Shown one piece after another: positions 38,298 through 45,016 of a stretch of 64,000 bases of DNA. Both the position numbers and the translations under genes were made by a program. Numbering within the stretch: position 1 is the stretch's first letter; every line of letters starts with the position of its first letter. Source of the stretch: Planctomycetota bacterium (GTDB lineage Bacteria; Planctomycetota; UBA1135; UBA2386); contig JADJPQ010000029.1 of the NCBI GenBank assembly GCA_016713175.1, forward strand, positions 1 to 64,000, in the 5' to 3' direction. Under the pieces are notes generated by a model, which ran no database searches, had not been told where the DNA came from, and worked only from the letters and a program-made list of their open reading frames with translations.

Positions 38298-39479
38298 ATG
38301 CTCAACACCGTGATGCTGTTGTCGGCGCTGATGCCGATTCCCCAGGGCCCGCAGTTCGCGCCACCGGTGCGACTGAAAGGCGGCGACGCGTTCGTCGCCG
38401 TGGAAGCGCCGGGCTTCGCCGCGCCGAGCTGGCACGATGTCGATGGCGACGGCAGGAAGGACCTGGTCGTCGGCCAGTTCCGGGACGGCAAGATGCACCT
38501 GTTCAAGAACGAAGGTGACGGCAAGCTCGCCGCCGGAACCTGGATCATGGCCGAGGGCAACATCGCGCAAGTGCCCGGCGTCTGGTGATGCACGTCGTCG
38601 ACTCCACAGTTCGTGGATCTTGATGGCGACGGCAACCTCGACATCCTGTCCGGTTCGTACTCGCGGGACGGCGAGGACATGGCCGGCCTGTTCCAGGTGC
38701 TCCATGGCAAAGCCGACCGGACCTTCGCCGCCGCGACCGTGTTGAACGGCTCGGACGGGCAGCCGCTGATCCTGCCGACGCGTGGCGGACGCGACAACAT
38801 CACCGACAGGATCTGCACCCGCCCGTTCGCGGTCGATCTCGATGGCGACGGCAAGCTCGACATCGTCAGCGGCAACTTCACCGGCACGTTCGCGTGGTTC
38901 CGCGGCGAAGGCAACGGCAAGTTCACGCCAACGAGCGAACCGCTGCCGGCGACCGGCAAGCTGCAGGTCGATGCCCACAGCGACCCGTTCCTGATCGACT
39001 GGGACGGCGACGGCGACTTCGATCTGCTGAGCGGCTCGTCGGCCGGCGGCGTGTTCCTGTTCGCCAATGACGGCAGCAAGACCGAACCGGAGTTCGGCAA
39101 GCGGCAGACGCTGCTGAAGCCTGCCGGTCACGGCCATGACGGCGACGGCGAACTGGTGTTCGGCGATGCGCACCTGCAGGGCCCGCAGGGCTCGACCCGG
39201 GTCTGGGCCGACGACGTCGATGGCGACGGCAAGCTCGACCTGCTGGTCGGTGACACCGTCACGCTGCACTTCTGCGCCGATGGCGTCGACGAGCAGACTG
39301 CGCGCAGCAAGGACGCCGAGTGGCAGAAGAAGCAGCAGAAGCTGTTCGAGTCGATGACCGGCGACGATGCGGACGCGCGCGCGCAGTTCCAGAAGGCCTG
39401 GGAAGAACTGCGAGCGGAACGCGAAACGTTCCTGCGCGAGCAGATGACCGGCTCGGTCTGGCTGCTGCGGCAGCAGTGA
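38298..39479 (+). pseudogene. Secreted FG-GAP/VCBS repeat protein interrupted by an in-frame TGA
   Basis: ATG 38298 opens a short hydrophobic start (LNTVMLLSALMPIPQGPQ) followed by FG-GAP/VCBS-type calcium-binding repeats: HDVDGDGRKDLVVGQF, FVDLDGDGNLDILSGS, AVDLDGDGKLDIVSGN, LIDWDGDGDFDLLSGS and WADDVDGDGKLDLLVGD. The reading frame is uninterrupted apart from a TGA at 38586-38588 (PGVW-stop-CTSSTPQ) between the first and second repeats. As the frame and homology continue on both sides, this is a nonsense change or a sequencing error rather than two genes. The C-terminal 70 residues are helical and charged (DAEWQKKQQKLFESM). It lies between the two halves of the pterin-type locus and is unrelated to it by domain content. 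Confidence 0.75.
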
Positions 39480-39491
39480 TCTCCCCCGACC

Positions 39492-39518
39492 GATCGCGGC
39501 GCCGACGGCACCGCGATC
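39492..39518. terminator. Strong hairpin between convergent genes
   Basis: GATCGCGG (39492-39499) pairs with CCGCGATC (39511-39518), and inside it GCC pairs with GGC after one C/A mismatch. It sits in the 54-base gap between the convergent stops at 39479 and 39534. There is no T-run on either strand, so factor-independent termination is uncertain. Confidence 0.4.
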
Positions 39519-39533
39519 AGGCCGGCGCGCGGC

Positions 39534-41366
39534 TCACAGGCGCTCGCCGATGACGGCCCGGCCGTGATTGCTGGCCGCGGCGCCGAGCGCGTTGGCGGCC
39601 GGGTCGAGAGCCAGGCCCTGCTGGAAGATGTCGGCCGAGATCAACGCCGGCAGGTACGGGATCGGAATCGCCCAGGTCGCGACGCCCGCACCGTTCGCCA
39701 GCAGCAACGTCACCGACGCCGGATCGACGTCGATGCTGCAACCGCTGGCGCCCAGCGGGCCCAGGTCGAACGGCAGCGGCAGGCCGGTCGAACTGATCAC
39801 GCGGCTGAAGCCGGCGAATGCCACGACCGCGCCGTTGGGCAGCAGGTTCGAGAACTCGCCGACGAACGTCGTGCCCAGCAGCGGCACCTCGAGCGGGCGC
39901 ACCGACCACGCCGGCGTGCTGGCGTTGCTGCCAGGGCAGCCACCCGGGAACAGCGTGTAGAGCGCGCGCGATGCGTTCTGGCCCGGCAGGCAGATCAGGT
40001 CGAGCACGTAGGTGCCGACCTCGTTCTGGAAGCCGGCGGCATCGATCACGTAGCTACCCTGCGGCACTTCCACGTCGAGCAGCGAATACCGACCCGGGCC
40101 GCCGTCGTCATCGAACGCGACGATGCTGCCGTCGAGCCGCCGCAGCGTCAGCGTCGGATCCGCGATCGGCGTGCCGGTCGTGCCCGGACCGTTGGTGACC
40201 ACCAGTCGCGCGTTCTGCGTGACCGTGAACACCCAGAAGTCGCGATCCTGCGCGACGGCGAGGTCGCCGTTGCCGGTGAAGTTGCAGGCAAACTGCGTGG
40301 CCGTCGGCACCGTGTCGTTCGGCTCCTGCGCTTCCTGGATCTGCGCCACCTGGGCCGGTGCACAATCGACGGTCAACGAATAGCGACCGATGCTGTTCTG
40401 GAAGCCGGCCACCGCCACGTGGTAGGTGCCAGCCGCCAGTGGCTGCACGATCCGCGCAAACAACCCCGGGCCGGCATCATCGTCGAACGCGATCTGCACC
40501 GTGCCGGTCGCGTCCCACAGCGTCAGCGTGGAATCCTGCAGCGTCGGGCCGACCTGGCTGCCGCCAGTCGTCGCCACCATCACGCCGGGCTGATCGAGCG
40601 TCACCGCATACCAATCGCTGTCGCCAGCCGGGTTGATGCTGCCAAACGCCAGCACGCCGCAGGCGCCCAGCGTCGCCGTCGCGGGCTGGTCGTTCGGTTC
40701 TGCGGCCTCCTGCAACACCGTCGGGCCGGCGCTGCACGACACATCCAGCGAGTAGTCGCCGGCGCCGGTGGCACTGAAGTGCCGGACGCGGACGACGTAC
40801 GTGCCGGGGACGACGTTGCCGCGGACCACCGAGAACAGACCGCGCGCATCATCGTTGACTGCCAGCAGCTGCTGCGCGGCATCGCGCAACTCGACGACGG
40901 TGTCGGTGACGGCGCCGCCCGGCCCTGGATTGGTGTAGAGCGTCAGCAGTCCAGGTTGCGCCACGGTGAACGTGAACCAGTCGCTGTCGCCGGCGAGCAG
41001 CGCGGCCTCGACGTGGTCGCCGCAGGCGATCGCATTCGCCGATCCGGGGTTGTCGTTCGGTTCGGTTTCGGCGATCGCGGCCTCACCCATGGCCGGCATC
41101 GGGTCGGTGACCACCGTCGACGTCGGCTCAGCGGCCGCGGCGACGGGCAACCCGAGCGCCTGATGCTGCACGGCGACGAACGCCAGCAGACCGGGCTTCT
41201 GGTCACCACCGATGGTCTTGGCGAACGCCGCAAACTCTGCCGCCGTGGCCTTGGCAACGGCCGTTCCGGGCCATTGCCCCGCGATGGCAGACGCCCAATC
41301 CTGGGCAATCACGGAGACCGGCAAAGCCGCAAACAGCGGCAAGAAACGGATGGGATTCGGGATCAT
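39534..41366 (-). CDS. Secreted protein with three PPC domains and the shared C-terminal module
   Basis: The protein has 610 residues from ATG 41366 and a signal peptide (FLPLFAALPVSVIAQ). After a helical stretch of about 70 residues there are three bacterial pre-peptidase C-terminal (PPC) domains. Each opens with an acidic EPND motif (TEPNDNPGSAN, EPNDQPATAT, EPNDTVPTAT) and contains DSDWFTFTV, DSDWYAVTL or DRDFWVFTV, then GTYxVxV and GxYSLxV strands. PPC domains are beta-sandwiches at the ends of secreted peptidases, but no protease domain is present here. The last 130 residues (from STPAWSVRPLEVPLLGTTF to AVIGERL) match the module shared by other secreted proteins of the window. It points left, convergent with the FG-GAP gene. 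Confidence 0.85.
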   Translation of the reverse strand: MIPNPIRFLPLFAALPVSVIAQDWASAIAGQWPGTAVAKATAAEFAAFAKTIGGDQKPGLLAFVAVQHQALGLPVAAAAEPTSTVVTDPMPAMGEAAIAETEPNDNPGSANAIACGDHVEAALLAGDSDWFTFTVAQPGLLTLYTNPGPGGAVTDTVVELRDAAQQLLAVNDDARGLFSVVRGNVVPGTYVVRVRHFSATGAGDYSLDVSCSAGPTVLQEAAEPNDQPATATLGACGVLAFGSINPAGDSDWYAVTLDQPGVMVATTGGSQVGPTLQDSTLTLWDATGTVQIAFDDDAGPGLFARIVQPLAAGTYHVAVAGFQNSIGRYSLTVDCAPAQVAQIQEAQEPNDTVPTATQFACNFTGNGDLAVAQDRDFWVFTVTQNARLVVTNGPGTTGTPIADPTLTLRRLDGSIVAFDDDGGPGRYSLLDVEVPQGSYVIDAAGFQNEVGTYVLDLICLPGQNASRALYTLFPGGCPGSNASTPAWSVRPLEVPLLGTTFVGEFSNLLPNGAVVAFAGFSRVISSTGLPLPFDLGPLGASGCSIDVDPASVTLLLANGAGVATWAIPIPYLPALISADIFQQGLALDPAANALGAAASNHGRAVIGERL

Positions 41367-41493
41367 GGTTTCGGATGGCAGGCAGGGTTCTTCACGCTCG
41401 CGACTGTCGAACAAACCCCGACGAGGGCAGCGTGAATCGCTGAATGGTCCAGCATACGTCGGCGGCTACCGGCAACCACCGGGCGAGCGGCGT

Positions 41494-41549
41494 ATCCGTC
41501 GGCATTCCCAGTGCGTACGCTGGCCGCTCGCGACTATCCTGGCCGGGAC
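41494..41549 (+). promoter_or_regulatory. Probable promoter region of the 6-PTPS-like gene, containing a copy of the divergent control region
   Basis: CGTCGGCAT at 41497-41505 and TACGC at 41516-41520 have the same spacing (10 bases) as CGTCGGCAT 36115-36123 and TACGC 36134-36138 in the divergent region, and similar bases follow (TGGCCGCTCGCGAC versus GGCCCGATCGCGCGAC). TATCCT at 41535-41540 may be a -10. On the minus strand, the CAT at 41503-41505 opens a 37-codon reading frame, MPTDTPLARWLPVAADV, that resembles the start of the CDP-alcohol phosphatidyltransferase (MPTLTLPVAALTRWLRVQ). This suggests a duplicated gene head plus promoter. Confidence 0.4.
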
Positions 41550-41948
41550 ATGGCCAATGCCAGCCCCACGTTCCGCGTCGCCGTCAAGGATCACATCATG
41601 GTCGCGCACAGCTTGCGCGGCGACGTATTCGGCCCGGCGCAGCGGCTGCACGGTGCCACGTATGTGGTGACCAGCGAGTTTGCGACGACGGCGCTCGACC
41701 GCGACGGCATCGTCCTCGACATCGGCCTCGCCCACCGCGTCCTTGGCGACGTATTGGCGCCGCTGCGCTTCCAGAACCTCGACGATCTGTCGCAGTTCGC
41801 CGGTGTCAACACCACGACGGAACGTCTCGCCCAGTGGATCTGGGGCGAACTCGCCGAGCGCGTGCGTCCGCACTTCCGCGGCAGCCTGCGCGTGCAACTC
41901 GACGAGAGCCACGTCGCCTGGGCCAGCTGCGAAGGACCGCTCGGGTGA
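41550..41948 (+). CDS. 6-pyruvoyl-tetrahydropterin/6-carboxytetrahydropterin synthase-like protein, divergent
   Basis: The protein has 132 residues from ATG 41550. It has the overall family pattern: an N-terminal strand with VAHSL (first zinc-ligand His, near residue 19), LHGATYVVTSEF (near 33), a central VLDIGLAHRVLGDVLAPL helix where family members read vmDfgxlkxxv, LDDLSQFAGVNTTTERLAQWIW matching the LNxxxxxxxPTxExLAxxi region, and a C-terminal VQLDESHVAWASC strand with Glu and His. In canonical enzymes the middle motif is a catalytic Cys followed by HGH; here it is FGPAQRLHGAT, so both the Cys and the second zinc-ligand His are absent. This looks like a specialised subfamily, and a different reaction or a non-catalytic role is possible. 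The next gene overlaps it by GTGA. Confidence 0.8.
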   Translation: MANASPTFRVAVKDHIMVAHSLRGDVFGPAQRLHGATYVVTSEFATTALDRDGIVLDIGLAHRVLGDVLAPLRFQNLDDLSQFAGVNTTTERLAQWIWGELAERVRPHFRGSLRVQLDESHVAWASCEGPLG

Positions 41949-42922
41949 TCGCGCTGCTCGAGCCGGCGCGCCGCGACGGTCAGTGCTCGGGCGGGTATCG
42001 CTTTCAGGACGAGATCGGGCGCCGGCTGCTGACCAGCGGCCGCGGCCGGCAGTTGCCGCTGCTGCCGAGCGCGCTGCCGGCCGCCGCCGAGGCGGCCGCG
42101 GCGCGCGGCGAGCACCTGGTCCTGGATGGCCTGTTCGCGGCGCTGGGATGTCTGCCACCGTCGCCGCCCTATCACCTGCTGTTGCACACGCCGCTCCCGG
42201 CGGAACTCGCCGCCGCGTGGCTGCCGCGATGCCGCAGCGCGCTGGTGACCGCGCCGGGCACCGCCCGCACGCTGCCGGACAGCACCCGCGTCGCGGTGGT
42301 CGAGCCTGGGCTCGACCCGTGCTTCGTTCCGCACCCGCTACCCCGTTCGCCGGACGCGCCGATCCGACTGATCTGCGTCGGCGCGATCACCAGAACCAAG
42401 CGCCAGCTCGAACTGCTCGAACTGCTCGCCGCCGTGCGCCCGGCGACGCGGCCCATCGGGCTACGACTGCTCGGCGACACCGTCGCCGACCCCGACTACG
42501 CCGCTGCCACCACCCGGCGCGCGGCGGAACTCGGCATCGACTGCGCGTTCGCCTGCGAATCCGAGCCACGCAACGTCGCTGCCCACCTGCAGGCAGCGGA
42601 TCTGTGCGTGTCGATGTCCCGCAGCGAATCGTTCGGCATGGCCGTGGCCGAGGCACTGGCTTGCGGCGTGCCGGTGCTGGCGTTCGCGACCGGTCAGTTC
42701 GCGGCCTGGATCGCGCACGAACGCAACGGCTGGCTGTTTGCTCTCGGCGACCACGCCGGCCTGGCGGCACGCCTCGCGATCCTGCTTGCCGATCCGAGCC
42801 ACCTGCTGCGCGCCAGGTCCCTGGCCCGACGACCGCCGCTACCCGACTGGAATGCCGTCACCGAACGCTTCGTCGCCGCCGTGCAGCAAGATCACCTGAC
42901 CGACCCGCCCTTGCCGACGTAA
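41945..42922 (+). CDS. Family 4 glycosyltransferase
   Basis: The protein has 325 residues starting at GTG 41945 and overlapping the 6-PTPS-like stop by four bases. The C-terminal GT-B domain is clear: IRLICVGAITRTKRQLELLELL, then the donor-binding SRSESFGMAVAEALACGVPVLAF near residue 225 with the E-x7-E pair of GT4 enzymes, then GQFAAWIAHERNGWLF. The N-terminal domain is short, with GGYRFQDEIGRRLL as a possible acceptor-side glycine-rich loop. Coupling to the pterin-type protein suggests that its acceptor is the product of this pathway or that it makes a glycoside of it. Glycosylated tetrahydropterins are known from cyanobacteria, made by a GT4-type enzyme, but identity here is inference. Confidence 0.85.
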   Translation: MIALLEPARRDGQCSGGYRFQDEIGRRLLTSGRGRQLPLLPSALPAAAEAAAARGEHLVLDGLFAALGCLPPSPPYHLLLHTPLPAELAAAWLPRCRSALVTAPGTARTLPDSTRVAVVEPGLDPCFVPHPLPRSPDAPIRLICVGAITRTKRQLELLELLAAVRPATRPIGLRLLGDTVADPDYAAATTRRAAELGIDCAFACESEPRNVAAHLQAADLCVSMSRSESFGMAVAEALACGVPVLAFATGQFAAWIAHERNGWLFALGDHAGLAARLAILLADPSHLLRARSLARRPPLPDWNAVTERFVAAVQQDHLTDPPLPT

Positions 42923-42955
42923 TGCCGGCAGCGCATCCTGCGCCCCGAACCGCAC

Positions 42956-44890
42956 ATGCCGACCCCCGCCCCGAGAGCCCTGGTGTTGTTGTTCCTGTTC
43001 GCGCCCACTGCCGCCTTGCTCGCGCAACGCGGTCGCGACGACCACGCGCGCGCACCCGGCATCCGGCCGGACGTCACGATCTTCAGTCCGTTGGACCTGC
43101 CGACGCCCAACCAGTTCCGCACCGGCAGCGGTGCCCCGGGCCCGGCGTACTGGCAGCAGCAGGTCGACTACAAGATCGCGGTGTCGCTCGACCCGGCCAC
43201 GCGCACGATCGCCGGCAAGGAGCACATCACCTACCACAACAACTCGCCGGACCCGCTCGACTACGTCTGGGTCCACCTCGAGCAGAACATCCTGCGCAAG
43301 GACAGCATCGGCGCCCAGATCGACGGCGGCGCGGCGGTCGGCGGTCCGACCGATCACAACGACGGCATGCAGGTCGCGCTCGTGGCGAGCGGCCAGTCGG
43401 TGCTGCCGTTCACCGTCTACGACACGTTGATGCGCGTCGATCTGCTCAGCCCGCTGGCGCCGGGTGCCCGCTACGAGTTCGACATCCATTGGTCGTTCGT
43501 GGTGCCGCGCCAGGTGTTCCGCCGCTACGGCACGATGGACGTCAAGGACGGCACGATCTGGGAACTGGCGCAGTGGTTCCCGGCGGTCGCGGTCTACGAC
43601 GACGTGCACGGCTGGAACACGCTGCCCTACATCGGCACGGGCGAGTTCTACACCAACTTCGGCAACTACGATCTGCACATCACCGTGCCGCGCAATCACC
43701 TGGTGGTCGCTTCAGGTGTGCTGCAGAACAGCGAGGAGGTGTTCACCGAGACCCAGCAGCAACGGCTGGCGCAGGCGCGCCAGACCCAGGACACCGTGCT
43801 GATCCGCGGCCCCGAAGAAGTGGCCGATCCGGCGTCACGGCCGGCCGGCGATGGGCCAGTGACCTGGAAGTTCCGCGCCCAGAACGTCCGCACGGTCGCC
43901 TGGGCGTCGTCGGAGGCATTCATCCTGGATGCCTGCACCGCCAGCACCGGCACGCTGGTGCAGTCGGCCTATGCCCGCGACTCGCTGCCGGTCTGGGGCA
44001 AGTCGACGCAGATGCTGCGGACGGCGATCGAGGGCTACAGCAAGCGCTGGTTCCCCTACCCGTATCCCGTCGCCACCAACGTCGGCGGCATCGAAGGCGG
44101 CATGGAGTACCCGATGATCATCTTCTGCAGCGGCCAGAACCGCCGGAACGATCGCGGCCTCTACGGCGTCACCACGCACGAGATCGGGCACAACTGGTTC
44201 CCGATGCTGATCAACACCGACGAGCGGCGCCACGCGTGGATGGACGAAGGCTTCAACACGTTCATCAACAAGTACTCGACCGTCGAGTGGTTCCCGAACG
44301 CGAAGACCCCCAACCCGGGCGACTTCGCCGGCATGCTGCGCGCGCCGGGGGTGCCGATCGTGACCCACGCCGACCGGCTGAACGGCATGCAGCTCGGCCT
44401 CTTGCAGTACGAGAAGACCGGCGTCGGGCTGCAGATCCTGCGCGAATCGGTGCTCGGCGAAGAACGCTTCGACTTCGCGTTCCGCACCTACATCCGCCGC
44501 TGGGCGTTCAAGTCGCCGCAGCCGGCCGACTTCTTCCGGACCATGGAGGACGCATCCGGCCAGGATCTGGCGTGGTTCTTCCGCGGCTGGTTCCTCGAGG
44601 ACGCGCTGTTCGACCAGGCGGTGGTGTCGGTCCGGCAGGGTGATGCCGAAAAGCCGGCACGGGTGAGCTTCGAGAACCTCGAGCGGATGGTGCTGCCCCT
44701 GTCGTTCCGCGCCACGTTCGCCGACGGTCGGGTCGAGGATCGCAGGCTGCCGGTCGAGGCGTGGTTCCAGTCGGATCGACTGACCGTGACGCTCGAGCAG
44801 CCAGGCGAGGTCAAGGAGATCAAGGTCGACCCGAACCGTCGCCTGCCCGACATCAAGCGCGACAACAACAGCTGGCAGGCGGGCAACTGA
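42956..44890 (+). CDS. Secreted M1-family zinc metallopeptidase
   Basis: The protein has 644 residues and a signal peptide (ALVLLFLFAPTAALLAQ). The N-terminal beta-sandwich (about 60-300) carries YKIAVSLDPATRTIAGKEHITYHN, typical of M1 enzymes. The catalytic domain has the substrate-binding GGIEGGMEYPM (in place of GAMEN), the zinc motif HEIGHNWFP near residue 408, and the third ligand in DEGFNTFINKY 18 residues on. The C-terminal part (about 540-644) is a beta domain (FADGRVEDRRLPVEAWF, KEIKVDPNRRLPDI). It resembles the M1 family members of Bacteroidota and Planctomycetota annotated as gluzincins. It is probably involved in extracellular or periplasmic protein breakdown. It starts 33 bases after the glycosyltransferase stop but is unrelated to it by function. 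Confidence 0.93.
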   Translation: MPTPAPRALVLLFLFAPTAALLAQRGRDDHARAPGIRPDVTIFSPLDLPTPNQFRTGSGAPGPAYWQQQVDYKIAVSLDPATRTIAGKEHITYHNNSPDPLDYVWVHLEQNILRKDSIGAQIDGGAAVGGPTDHNDGMQVALVASGQSVLPFTVYDTLMRVDLLSPLAPGARYEFDIHWSFVVPRQVFRRYGTMDVKDGTIWELAQWFPAVAVYDDVHGWNTLPYIGTGEFYTNFGNYDLHITVPRNHLVVASGVLQNSEEVFTETQQQRLAQARQTQDTVLIRGPEEVADPASRPAGDGPVTWKFRAQNVRTVAWASSEAFILDACTASTGTLVQSAYARDSLPVWGKSTQMLRTAIEGYSKRWFPYPYPVATNVGGIEGGMEYPMIIFCSGQNRRNDRGLYGVTTHEIGHNWFPMLINTDERRHAWMDEGFNTFINKYSTVEWFPNAKTPNPGDFAGMLRAPGVPIVTHADRLNGMQLGLLQYEKTGVGLQILRESVLGEERFDFAFRTYIRRWAFKSPQPADFFRTMEDASGQDLAWFFRGWFLEDALFDQAVVSVRQGDAEKPARVSFENLERMVLPLSFRATFADGRVEDRRLPVEAWFQSDRLTVTLEQPGEVKEIKVDPNRRLPDIKRDNNSWQAGN

Positions 44891-45016
44891 CACGACCCCT
44901 GGAGGGTGATTGCGCACAGCCGTATCTATTTGGGAATACAGGACTTGTCACGTTCTTGCGAAGGAGGATCGGTGTTGCCCGCCGGTGAAACGCGCAGCAC
45001 CTACACTGGGTGAACC

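Noticed and set aside
38586..38588. TGA read as selenocysteine in the FG-GAP protein
   Set aside because: No convincing bacterial SECIS hairpin follows directly, and beta-propeller FG-GAP proteins are not known as selenoproteins. A nonsense mutation or base error is simpler.
44895..45016. Promoter upstream of the FG-GAP/ASPIC gene
   Set aside because: Several -10- or -35-like hexamers occur (TACACT, TTGCCC), but spacing is 21 bases or more, so no call is made.
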